Of a stretch of DNA of 64,000 nt, positions 26,305-34,638 are shown piece by piece. Each line of letters starts with the position of its first letter. Within the stretch, counting starts at the first letter, position 1. Position numbers and translations under genes: made by a program. Source of the DNA: Maribellus luteus (GTDB lineage: Bacteria > Bacteroidota > Bacteroidia > Bacteroidales > Prolixibacteraceae); the NCBI RefSeq assembly GCF_003576475.1, contig NZ_QWGR01000001.1, forward strand, positions 124,001 to 188,000, in the 5' to 3' direction. A model generated the notes under the pieces. The model searched no databases and was not told where the DNA came from. It worked only from the letters and a program-made list of their open reading frames with translations.

Positions 26305-27903
26305 ATGAGACATTTGTTTTTATTGCTTGCCATAGTTATTTCAATAATGTTTGTATACACAGGAGAAGCACAACCATTAGTAAAGGGATACAAACAAACC
26401 GACATCAATGATTTGGTGTTAATTTATCAGGGAGGAGTGCACCGAATGGATTGGACCAGCGATCAGTTCTTGCCTTATGTAGTTCATCAGGATTTAAACG
26501 GGAGAAAAGATTGGTTGTTCGATGGATTCCTTTTTCTGGAATTTAAAGACGGAAAGGGACGCTGTTATGTTTCCCGCTATGAAAAAGATGGCGCTCGCAA
26601 GCAAGAGTGGTCGTGGTTGTTGGATCGCTTGTTCGAGTCGGGAAAAGCTTTACCTGCCTTGAATGAATGTATTGCCTCTCAGGCCGAACAACTGGGAAAG
26701 CCGAATTTCCGGCATAAAGTAGTGATTGGCATACCCGATCCGATTCCCGGCCAGAAAGACTGGGGTACGCTCAATGGAAGAGTCCTGGACTTTGCAAATG
26801 AAATCGATAAATACGACGCCTGTCAATGGTATATCGACGAACTCATCAAACGCTTTAAAGCGGCTGGATTGGATTATTTAGATCTTGCCGGGTTCTATTG
26901 GGTATCAGAAGATATTGTAACAAGCAAAGCATTAACGGTCCCTATTGGTGATTATATCCGGGCAAAAGATTATAAATTTTATTGGATTCCTTACTGGAAT
27001 GCAATGGGTTACAACGACTGGAAAGCGCTGGGTTTTGACGTAGCTTATGCACAGCCCAATCACTTTTTTGAAGCCTCCATCACCGACGAGCGCATAGATA
27101 AAACTTGTCGGTTAGCTTATACCCATAACTTAGGATTAGAAATAGAGTTCGACGACCGGGCATTATCTGACCACAAATCTTCATTTTATACACGCCTGGA
27201 AACTTATTTAGATCGTTTCGAAAAAAACAACGTGTTTAAAGAATCTGCGATTGCTTATTATGAGGGGGGCGGGGCTATTTTGTCTTTCTCTAAATCGAAA
27301 AATCCTAAGGATCAGCGATTGATGGATCGTTTGGCTTCCTTAATACAAACCCGCCGGCTTCCAAAACAACAAATTGGCTCTTTCCCGGTCGTCGGCTTAG
27401 ACTCGACTATCTGGAAAATAGACAAGGAGAATACAACGAAGATTACAACAAAAGGACAGATAGAAAAGAAATACGGGCGCATTGAACTTGAGCTTAAAAT
27501 GCCTGAAACAAAGGCGAAAGTGTTCGTGCGTTTGCGTCCGGTAGAGTCGTCAACAACATATCCGGATGAAGAAATTACTCTATTATCATATCATTCAAGT
27601 GATCCTGAACGAATACATGGAGGCATTTTTACTGAGGCTTTAAATTGGAACACCGGCAACAAAAAGGGGACTTCGATTGAAGTTAATGCCTTATCAAATA
27701 CCTATCATACCTTTACGTGTGATTGGTCAGCTTCTTCTATCCAACTTTTTGTGGATGGAGTCCCTTTCTTTGCTTTTGATAATGACTTTGGAACAGATGT
27801 TACATATTGGCCTTTTGACAAAGCTTATTACCTGGAAATAGAGATGATAACACCTGAAAGTTCATGTAGTTCTTTATTGGATGTAAAGTCTGTTTCGTTT
27901 TAG
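26305..27903 (+). CDS. Secreted DUF4855 protein with GH16-like C-terminal domain lacking catalytic acids
   Basis: This 532-residue protein has a signal peptide (to GEAQ, about 23). Residues about 30-350 match the DUF4855 style (MDWTSDQFLPYVVH, WLFDGFLFLEFKDG, WYIDELIKRFKAAGLDYLDLAGFYWVSED, FDVAYAQPNHFF, LGLEIEFDDRAL), likely a TIM-barrel hydrolase-like fold. Residues about 385-530 align with the GH16 enzyme encoded just upstream (GRIELELKMPE against GYYECRAALQK; YHTFTCDWSASSIQLFVDG against FHTFALEWTPEKYSFFIDG). The position of the catalytic EIDIFE reads EITLLS, so two of three acids are gone and this part is probably a binding module. The reaction of DUF4855 is not known to me. The context suggests breakdown of the same polysaccharide. 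Confidence 0.8.
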   Translation: MRHLFLLLAIVISIMFVYTGEAQPLVKGYKQTDINDLVLIYQGGVHRMDWTSDQFLPYVVHQDLNGRKDWLFDGFLFLEFKDGKGRCYVSRYEKDGARKQEWSWLLDRLFESGKALPALNECIASQAEQLGKPNFRHKVVIGIPDPIPGQKDWGTLNGRVLDFANEIDKYDACQWYIDELIKRFKAAGLDYLDLAGFYWVSEDIVTSKALTVPIGDYIRAKDYKFYWIPYWNAMGYNDWKALGFDVAYAQPNHFFEASITDERIDKTCRLAYTHNLGLEIEFDDRALSDHKSSFYTRLETYLDRFEKNNVFKESAIAYYEGGGAILSFSKSKNPKDQRLMDRLASLIQTRRLPKQQIGSFPVVGLDSTIWKIDKENTTKITTKGQIEKKYGRIELELKMPETKAKVFVRLRPVESSTTYPDEEITLLSYHSSDPERIHGGIFTEALNWNTGNKKGTSIEVNALSNTYHTFTCDWSASSIQLFVDGVPFFAFDNDFGTDVTYWPFDKAYYLEIEMITPESSCSSLLDVKSVSF

Positions 27904-27945
27904 AAATTGGGAATTTGTTATTTCATAAATCTTTAAGGACAACCA

Positions 27946-28347
27946 ATATTACAGTTAATTGTGACGGTTACTTTTGATACTTACCGCGAACAACAACTAA
28001 ACTGGTTAAAGCAGGAAGTTAACAGCGAAGAATTTCGGTGTGCCGCAGCAAAAATTGTTGTTATTCACATGCCAATAATCAAAGACAAAAATAATTGGTA
28101 TGGAATGGCTCAGCTGGCTCAACACTATGGCCCCGTACTGCATAATGCAGGGATTGATTTAATGATTTGCAGGCACATGCATAATAATCTGTGGATTGGT
28201 ACTGAAAAATCAGGCTTTAATTATCCTGTTATAGTTTGTTCAAACGAAGATTTTATGGAAGTAAAATTGGATTCAAGAAGGTTAAACTTTAAAATTAGAG
28301 GGAAGGAGAGCCAACTTGTTTATTATCAAAGTATGGTACTTGAATAA
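27946..28347 (+). pseudogene. Metallophosphoesterase remnant (C-terminal part only)
   Basis: A frame of about 130 codons (GTG at 27961) resembles only the last third of a calcineurin-like phosphoesterase: YREQQLNWLKQEV, KIVVIHMPI, YGPVLHNAGIDLMICRHMHNN. The N-terminal metal motifs (DxH, GD, GNHD) are absent, and an in-frame stop lies just before 27949. The final GHTH-type motif has become RHMH. I read it as the 3' remnant of a gene whose front was deleted. It lies between the DUF4855 and DUF4434 genes in the Sus-type locus. It could still be translated, but an active enzyme is very unlikely. Confidence 0.7.
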
Positions 28348-28448
28348 ATTAGAACATTATATAACACAGGCAATTAACCCTTGATTCGCATGTTGTATTT
28401 TTCAAGCTTAACCCAATATTGACAGAAAAAATAAACGAATGTTATAAA

Positions 28449-29492
28449 ATGAATCGAAAGAATTTTTTAAAAACATTAGACGCGAAGACCCTGCCCGGTA
28501 ACGGTTTATTGCAGGAAGTACAGGCGGCTGCAGAAAAAACAACAACAATGAAGTCCATTGAGGGCTCCTGGTTTGAGTTTCAGCACCACAGTGCTGATGA
28601 GGGGAAATACTGGAATCTTACATTGGAGAAATTTACGGCTGAACAATGGGATGCCAAAGTAAAAGAAATAGCAGAGGCCGGGTTTCGCTACCTGGTATTG
28701 ATGAATGTGGCCATTTATGGTAAAAGTTTTTACCCTACTTCTTTGCTCCCAAAACACGAAATGGCTTGTGAAGACCCTTTGGAGGTGGTACTTACGGCAG
28801 CCGATAAGTATGGTATTCGCTTCTTTGTCAGCAATGGCTTTTTCGGCGATTGGCGAAATCCGTCATTGTTGATGAAAGATCCGGAAGTAAATAAGTTGCG
28901 TATGAAAGCGATGAATGAAACTGCTGAGAAATACGGACATCACAAAAGCTTTTACGGTTGGTACTATCCCAATGAAACCGGAATTATTGGGCATTATGAT
29001 GATTTCTTCATCGATTATGTAAACCAATCTTCAGCAGAAGCTGCCAGGTTACTGCCAAATGCCAAAACGTTGATTGCTCCTTACGGAACCAGACATGTTG
29101 CTTTTGATGATAAGTATGTGCATCAGTTGGAGCAGCTAGATGTCGATTTTATAGCCTACCAGGATGAAATTGGGGTGGAGAAGACCCAGGTTGAAGAAAG
29201 TGCTGGCTTCTTTGAAAATCTGTATAAACTTCATAAGAAAGCAGCCAAGTCCCGTCTTTGGGCAGATGTCGAAGTTTTTCGTTTTGAAGGAAAGGTATAC
29301 CACAGCGCCTTGTTACCAGCTCCTGCCGAACGCGTTATTCAACAGCTTGAGGCTGTGTCGCCTTATGTCGAAAAAATCCTGATCTACCAGTATACAGGAA
29401 TGATCAACAAGACTGAAGGACCGACATTTGCAGGACATCCTGATTCGTTGGATTTATACGAAAAGCTCGCAAAATGTAAGGCACTAAAGTAA
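28449..29492 (+). CDS. DUF4434 family protein, copy 1, with damaged leader
   Basis: This 347-residue protein contains the DUF4434 pattern EGSWFEFQHHS, EQWDAKVKEIAEAGFRYLVLMNVA (about 39-95), FYGWYYPNETG (about 164-174), VDFIAYQDEIGVEK and LWADVEVFRF, a (beta/alpha)8 glycosidase-like fold. It is a near-duplicate of the gene at 30152 (about 27 differences in 316 aligned residues by eye). The leader differs: copy 2 has LGTMAVASPFLL and this copy has LDAKTLPGNGLL, which breaks the hydrophobic core of the Tat-like signal MNRKNFLKT. This copy may therefore stay in the cytoplasm or be dying. I chose the ATG at 28449 because copy 2 starts at the same point. Confidence 0.8.
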   Translation: MNRKNFLKTLDAKTLPGNGLLQEVQAAAEKTTTMKSIEGSWFEFQHHSADEGKYWNLTLEKFTAEQWDAKVKEIAEAGFRYLVLMNVAIYGKSFYPTSLLPKHEMACEDPLEVVLTAADKYGIRFFVSNGFFGDWRNPSLLMKDPEVNKLRMKAMNETAEKYGHHKSFYGWYYPNETGIIGHYDDFFIDYVNQSSAEAARLLPNAKTLIAPYGTRHVAFDDKYVHQLEQLDVDFIAYQDEIGVEKTQVEESAGFFENLYKLHKKAAKSRLWADVEVFRFEGKVYHSALLPAPAERVIQQLEAVSPYVEKILIYQYTGMINKTEGPTFAGHPDSLDLYEKLAKCKALK

Positions 29493-30151
29493 ATAGTTTC
29501 AAATAAATTTCAACCTTAAAACTTGTCTGCTTCTGCTAGTGAACTTACCAGAGGCGATCAACCGTTGGGTGTATCTGTTTGATCCGGCAAAAATATTTGG
29601 TATGCTGCAGGCCATGTATTACCTACGTACACGCCTTCTCTCGGGCTGTGCACCAACATGCACACTGAAGGAAGTTGCTGGATGGTAAGTCAGAACCTGA
29701 TCGAAATAGTCGCATTAAGTGTATTGTATTTTTCCCATCAAGCTATCAGGCAGCAATAAATCGTTTTTAGTTACTGCGAAGAAGCAAAACAATTAGACCG
29801 AATAGCAGATCGCCTTTCTTTTTTTATTTAAGAATAGGAGACAGAGCAGAAGTGCGGTTAGGGAAATTTCCAAGCAATTCGGTATTTTGTTCTTCGGGAA
29901 TGAGGCCGGGAAGGAATCCGAAGTGGGTGAAAAAATATTAGCTTTTAGTTGACCGACTAACTGAACAGACAGCCACCTAAATAAAAAAGAACCATCTCCA
30001 ACACGAATTTGCAGAAAAGGTTAATAAAATATTTTATTAAATACTTTTTTCGGCATAAAAATATTTAGTTTTGACATTCTTTCTCAGAAATAAGTAATTG
30101 TTCAGCAAGCTGAAAACATTTTTGACAGAATAGATAAAGATTTGTATTACG
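29493..30151. other. Gap between DUF4434 copies with possible decayed coding trace
   Basis: The first about 85 bp resemble the sequence after copy 2 (31196-31270), and the last about 40 bp resemble the leader of copy 1, so the duplication included flanks. In between, one plus-strand frame (about 29536-29758) reads like protein (GKNIWYAAGHVLPTYTPS, then a Cys/Trp-rich stretch) but is interrupted by a TGA. I do not recognise it. No intact gene was found. Confidence 0.4.
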
Positions 30152-31195
30152 ATGAACCGGAAGAATTTTTTAAGAACATTAGGAACAATGGCGGTGGCCA
30201 GCCCTTTTTTATTGCAGGAAATACAAGCGGCTGCAAAGAAAAAAACAACGATGAAACCCATTGAGGGTTCCTGGTTTGAATTTCAGCACCACAGTACCGC
30301 CGAGGGGAAATACTGGAACCCCACTTTGGAGAAATTTACGGCTGAACAGTGGGATGCCAAAGTAAAAGAAATAGCAGATGCTGGATTGCGTTACCTGGTA
30401 TTGTTGGATGTAGCTATTTACGATAAAAGTTTTTACCCTACTTCGTTGTTGCCAAAGCACGAAATGGGGTGCGAAGATCCTTTGGAAGTGGTACTTACTG
30501 CGGCCGATAAGTATGGCATCCGCTTTTTTGTCAGCAATGGCTTTTTCGGAGAGTGGAGAAATCCTGCCATGTTGATGAAAGATCCGGAAGTGAATAAGTT
30601 GCGCGTGAAAGCAATGAATGAAATTGCCGAAAAATACGGGCACCACAAAAGCTTTTACGGCTGGTATTATCCGAACGAAACCGGAATTAGCGGGCATTAC
30701 GATGACTTCTTTATCAATTATGTGAACCAGTCGTCGAAAGAAGCCGCGAGATTAATGCCAAAAGCCAAAACTTTGATTGCTCCTTACGGAACCAGAAATG
30801 TTGCGTTTGATGATCAATATGTTCGTCAGTTGGAGCAGCTGGATGTCGATTTTATAGCCTATCAGGATGAAATTGGGGTGGAGAAAACCCGGGTTGAAGA
30901 AAGTGCCGGTTTCTTTGAAAACCTCTATAAACTTCATAAAAAAGCAGCCAAGTCCCGTCTTTGGGCAGATGTCGAAGTTTTTCGTTTTGAGGGAAAGGTC
31001 TACCACAGCGCCTTGTTGCCAGCTCCTGCCGAGCGGGTTATTCAACAGCTGGAGGCTGTGTCGCCCTACGTAGAGAAAATCCTAATCTACCAGTATACCG
31101 GAATGATCAACCAGGCGGAAGGTCCGACTTTTGCCGGGCATCCCGATTCGCTGGACTTGTACGAAAAACTTGCAAAAGGCAAAGCGCTAAAGTAA
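30152..31195 (+). CDS. DUF4434 family secreted protein, copy 2
   Basis: This 347-residue protein has an intact Tat/Sec-like leader (MNRKNFLRTLGTMAVASPFLLQEIQA) followed by the DUF4434 glycosidase-like domain (about 38-345). The motifs are EFQHHSTAEGKYWNP, EIADAGLRYLVLLDVAIY, YGIRFFVSNGFFG, SFYGWYYPNETGISGHYDDFF, APYGTRN, DFIAYQDEIGVEK and YQYTGM. Conserved Glu and Asp residues in WYYPNET and YQDEIG are candidate catalytic groups, judged from position only. Differences from copy 1 in the last third are all synonymous by eye, so both were under protein-level constraint after duplication. The sugar porter follows 104 bp downstream, suggesting it releases a sugar that the porter takes up. Confidence 0.88.
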   Translation: MNRKNFLRTLGTMAVASPFLLQEIQAAAKKKTTMKPIEGSWFEFQHHSTAEGKYWNPTLEKFTAEQWDAKVKEIADAGLRYLVLLDVAIYDKSFYPTSLLPKHEMGCEDPLEVVLTAADKYGIRFFVSNGFFGEWRNPAMLMKDPEVNKLRVKAMNEIAEKYGHHKSFYGWYYPNETGISGHYDDFFINYVNQSSKEAARLMPKAKTLIAPYGTRNVAFDDQYVRQLEQLDVDFIAYQDEIGVEKTRVEESAGFFENLYKLHKKAAKSRLWADVEVFRFEGKVYHSALLPAPAERVIQQLEAVSPYVEKILIYQYTGMINQAEGPTFAGHPDSLDLYEKLAKGKALK

Positions 31196-31299
31196 ACCGT
31201 TACAAATAGATTTTCAACCTTAAACTTTGCCTGCTTTTGTCAGGGAATTCATCCTGATCAGGCAAAAATAAAATGAACTAAATCAAAAAAATCGAAACA

Positions 31300-32718
31300 A
31301 TGAATGTAAAAATGAATCAAGGTGCCCACCAGGATAATCCATCGGGAAATAAAGTTCTGCTTGGGTTAACCTGTTTTGTGGCATCTTTGGGAGGTGTACT
31401 GTTTGGCTTCGACACTGCCGTAATTTCGGGAACCTTCGGTATGGTGGAAACCCAATTCGGCTTATCCAAATTAATGGTTGGCTGGTTTGGAAGTTCGGCC
31501 CTGATTGGCGCAATTGTGGGAGCCTTTGTTGCCGGCAGTTTAAGCGACCGCTACGGGCGAAAACCTATTTTGATTTTGGCGGCCTTTCTTTTCTTTGTGT
31601 CGGCCTTGTTTTCCTCCATTCCTCCCAACTTTACCTTGTTAATTGTTGCCCGTCTTGTTGGCGGTCTTGGCGTCGGAATGGCCTCTGTTCTTTCGCCCAT
31701 GTACATATCGGAGTTTGCTCCGGCAAAAATTCGCGGACGTTTGGTTGCACTGTATCAATTGTCGATAGTGATCGGAATTTTGCTGGCCTATTTTTCAAAC
31801 TGGGCCTTGTTGCGTTATGCCACTTCACCTGATAATATTTTTACCGCCGGTATTTTAGGAAAAGTATTCAATACCGAGATTTGGCGGGGAATGTTTGCAG
31901 CCGAAATGATTCCCTGCGGATTGTTTATCCTCTTGTTGTTTTTTGTTCCGGAAAGTCCACGTTGGTTGATTGACAAGGGATTTGTTGAGAAAGGCATGGC
32001 TTTGCTTCGGCGGATCAATGGCGAATTGGACGAGAAACTTCTTCGTCCTGCCGATGAAGCCGGTAAAAAGAAAGCAGGCTTGGGCGAGCTTTTGAAGCCC
32101 GGTATGCGGCGCGCACTGGCAGTGGGAATCGGCCTTTCGGTTTTTGGGCAGTTTACAGGGGTGAATATTGTTATTTATTACGGTCCAACCATCTTGGAAG
32201 GCGCTGGTTTTGCCCTGAACAATGCAGTTCAGTTTCAGGTATTGATCGGTATTATCAACCTGATTTTTACGGTTATTGCCCTGACAAAAATTGATAGCTG
32301 GGGGCGTCGCCCTTTACTGATTGGGGGAATGGCAGCCGTTTTTGTTTCGCTGTGCGCAATAGGAACCTTGTTTGTGACCGACATCGCTTCGGGCATCTGG
32401 ACGGTTGTACTGCTTTGTATATACATTGGCAGTTTGGCCTTGTCAATCAATGCAGTTATTTGGGTTTTAATCGGTGAGATCTACCCGACTCATATCCGGG
32501 GCAGGGCAATGTCGCTGGCAACTTTTGCCAACTGGGGAACCAATTTTGCCGCAGCATTTCTTTTTCCGTGGTACGTTGCGAGCGTAGGCATGGGGGCCGG
32601 ATTTTTTACGTTTGCGGCTTTTTGTTTTGTCGGGACCATCTTCTTTTACAAGCTGATTCCTGAAACAAAAGGAAAAACACTGGAAGAAATTGAGCAATAC
32701 TGGAAAAAGGATAACTGA
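31300..32718 (+). CDS. Sugar porter (MFS), XylE/GLUT-type inner-membrane transporter
   Basis: This 472-residue protein has twelve predicted membrane segments. Sugar-porter signatures are present: GGVLFGFDTAVISG (about 28-41), SLSDRYGRKP (about 81-90), RLVGGLGVGMASVLSPMYISEFAPAKIRGRL (about 116-146), PESPRWL (about 211-217), GQFTGVNIVIYYGP (about 285-298) and the final PETKGKTLEEIE. It imports a monosaccharide, probably with protons. Its place at the end of locus 2 suggests it takes the sugar freed by GH16 and DUF4434 enzymes. Xylose, glucose and galactose are all possible. Confidence 0.95.
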   Translation: MNVKMNQGAHQDNPSGNKVLLGLTCFVASLGGVLFGFDTAVISGTFGMVETQFGLSKLMVGWFGSSALIGAIVGAFVAGSLSDRYGRKPILILAAFLFFVSALFSSIPPNFTLLIVARLVGGLGVGMASVLSPMYISEFAPAKIRGRLVALYQLSIVIGILLAYFSNWALLRYATSPDNIFTAGILGKVFNTEIWRGMFAAEMIPCGLFILLLFFVPESPRWLIDKGFVEKGMALLRRINGELDEKLLRPADEAGKKKAGLGELLKPGMRRALAVGIGLSVFGQFTGVNIVIYYGPTILEGAGFALNNAVQFQVLIGIINLIFTVIALTKIDSWGRRPLLIGGMAAVFVSLCAIGTLFVTDIASGIWTVVLLCIYIGSLALSINAVIWVLIGEIYPTHIRGRAMSLATFANWGTNFAAAFLFPWYVASVGMGAGFFTFAAFCFVGTIFFYKLIPETKGKTLEEIEQYWKKDN

Positions 32719-32763
32719 CCAGACGGAGAAATAATGCCGGCAATAGCCGGTACATTTTAAAAG

Positions 32764-32800
32764 GCGAGGCGATTCGAAAATTACATTCGAATCGCCTCGC
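32764..32800. terminator. Perfect 15-bp inverted repeat between convergent genes
   Basis: GCGAGGCGATTCGAA (32764-32778) and TTCGAATCGCCTCGC (32786-32800) are separated by 7 nt. It lies between the 3' ends of the sugar porter and the phosphoesterase, so it probably ends both transcripts, although the plus side has only TGGTTTT and no clean T-run. Confidence 0.65.
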
Positions 32801-32854
32801 TGGTTTTGGACAGTATGTGGTAATAATTTCCTTTAATGTTTTTTTAGAACTGCC

Positions 32855-34342
32855 TTACTTGACAAAAAAGGTCTGTTTTGCCGAAACGTTAAACCCGTCA
32901 GATTCAACCGCCTCGATTGTTAGCAGGTGGACACCGGAAGACAGGTTTTCTGGTAGCTCTCCTTGCCAGATATGGGGCGAAGCAGAGGTGCGGAGCGCTG
33001 CTTTTCTGCTAAAAACAGTTGGATAGATACCCGTTTTATTTTGATGAACAATACGTGCCACATTCGGATCGATAATTTTCGTTTTTTTCATGCTTATCCA
33101 TTCTCCGTCGTCGATTTTCATTTTTACAAGGGTTTCGTCGGAAGCTGCATAAACATTGGCCAAAACATCGTTGGTTTTTAGCTCCTGTAACGATGAAATA
33201 TGTTGGGAAAGCGTATCCTGTCCGTTGATCCAGACAGTCATTTGCAACGACGGATCGAGCCCGATGCCTTTAAACTGAAAGCGGTAATCGTTGTCTTCAA
33301 AGTCGAGAATATAATAATTACGCGGAGAGCCGCATTGCATTAGAGATACAGGCATTCCCTGCCAGTTTCGTTCTCCCGACCACCAGTTTCCACACGAGGC
33401 TCCGGTAACAATTTCCATTACATTGGGAGCCAGGTGATGGCGGGTGGCTTTGTGAGTATGCCCTGACAAAATCAATACTTTCCGGTAAGGCTCAAGCAAG
33501 CTTAGTAAATCGGCTTTGTTTTTTACGGAAACCATAGGGATGTGTTGGCTGATTACCACCAGCTTTTCTTTTGAAACCAGTGCCAGGTCGTTTTTTATAA
33601 AACGAAGCTGCTTTTCGGTTAAGCGTCCTTCATAACCTTTTGCGCCTACGGCAAAAATATCGTTTAAAACGATGAAGTGAACGCCCGCATAATTAAAAGC
33701 ATAATCGGAAGCTCCAAAATCCATATTAAAAGTATGTTGTTGGAAATCAGGGGTGAAGTTGCGGTCGTGATTTCCGGCAACGGTCCACGACTTTGTCGGT
33801 AACTTCTCTAAAATATGGCGGATTGTTGACAGGTCATTGATGTTATTGTTCACCAAATCGCCCAGGAAAATAGTGAAATCGATGTTGGAGGAGGCAAGTT
33901 CGGAAAGAACGGTGTGATTGGCATAAGAAATTTCCTGTTGATTACTAACCTGCAGGTCACCAATGGCCCCCACCCGAAAAGCAGAAGCTTGCTTGACCCG
34001 TTTTAGCCCGAGAGCCAGTGTTGTTTCTGTGTTCTTTTTTCCCAAAAAGATAAAATTGGCATTCCCTATTTTTGAGCCTGTATTTTCGAAGCCGGTTGGT
34101 ACGATTGGGAAAATGCTGGCAGTAGAATCTGCCGGGATAACAAACTTACCTTTTGAGTTGGTGATCACGATTGTATCTCCGTTGGAAACGGGTATTCCTT
34201 TTAGTCCTTTTTCCCGTTCATCAGGCCGACCGTTTTCATTGGTATCTAAATAAATAAAGCCTTCAACATTAAAATCTTTTGTCTGGGCAATTGCCGATAA
34301 CAGGAGCAATTGAAACAGGGCGATCAAACTAATCTTATTCAT
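32855..34342 (-). CDS. Secreted calcineurin-like phosphoesterase with N- and C-terminal accessory domains
   Basis: This 495-residue protein has a signal peptide (to AIAQ, about 20). An N-terminal beta domain with VEGFIYLDTNENGRPDEREKGLKGIPVSNG (about 25-55) is of the MetallophosN type. The catalytic domain (about 120-325) has IGDLQ, FLGDLV, AGNHDRN, SQHIPM and SGHTHKA. A C-terminal beta domain (about 345-495, ending HLLTIEAVESDGFN) is of the MetallophosC type. This three-part build is common in Bacteroidota Sus-type loci. It is encoded convergent to locus 2 and may hydrolyse a phosphate or cyclic phosphate, but the substrate is unknown. It is the fourth phosphoesterase sequence in the window, counting the remnant. 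Confidence 0.9.
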   Translation of the reverse strand: MNKISLIALFQLLLLSAIAQTKDFNVEGFIYLDTNENGRPDEREKGLKGIPVSNGDTIVITNSKGKFVIPADSTASIFPIVPTGFENTGSKIGNANFIFLGKKNTETTLALGLKRVKQASAFRVGAIGDLQVSNQQEISYANHTVLSELASSNIDFTIFLGDLVNNNINDLSTIRHILEKLPTKSWTVAGNHDRNFTPDFQQHTFNMDFGASDYAFNYAGVHFIVLNDIFAVGAKGYEGRLTEKQLRFIKNDLALVSKEKLVVISQHIPMVSVKNKADLLSLLEPYRKVLILSGHTHKATRHHLAPNVMEIVTGASCGNWWSGERNWQGMPVSLMQCGSPRNYYILDFEDNDYRFQFKGIGLDPSLQMTVWINGQDTLSQHISSLQELKTNDVLANVYAASDETLVKMKIDDGEWISMKKTKIIDPNVARIVHQNKTGIYPTVFSRKAALRTSASPHIWQGELPENLSSGVHLLTIEAVESDGFNVSAKQTFFVK

Positions 34343-34586
34343 TTGAATGTAACTAATTTAGAGTGTTGTTCTTCAGTTATGTGTTTATGTATGGTACTTC
34401 AATATAACATGGAACTTGTCATTTTGTTAAACGACAGATATTCCTGACTTTTCGGGAGACCTTCAAAATTGTTTTGCCTTCTCATGTTCGTTTTACTCTG
34501 TTAAAAATATGAAATACATTGCTTCGCGCTGGTGGCCAGTATAAAGACAGGTGTCTTGAGAAAGACTTGCAAACTCAGAAAACAAA
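34343..34586. other. Intergenic stretch, nothing recognised
   Basis: This AT-rich spacer lies between the start of the reverse-strand phosphoesterase and the terminator of locus 3. It should hold the phosphoesterase promoter. I see no clear consensus box and no gene. Confidence 0.4.
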
Positions 34587-34619
34587 AAGAGGATGCCATT
34601 AAAGTACGGGCATCCTCTT
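34587..34619 (-). terminator. Terminator of Sus-type locus 3
   Basis: AAGAGGATGCC (34587-34597) and GGCATCCTCTT (34609-34619) are perfect 11-bp arms. On the reverse strand the stem is followed by a U-rich tail (AACAAAAA on the plus strand at 34581-34588). It lies 20 bp past the stop of the last locus 3 gene. Confidence 0.85.
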
Positions 34620-34638
34620 AACTGTTTAGTACATATCG

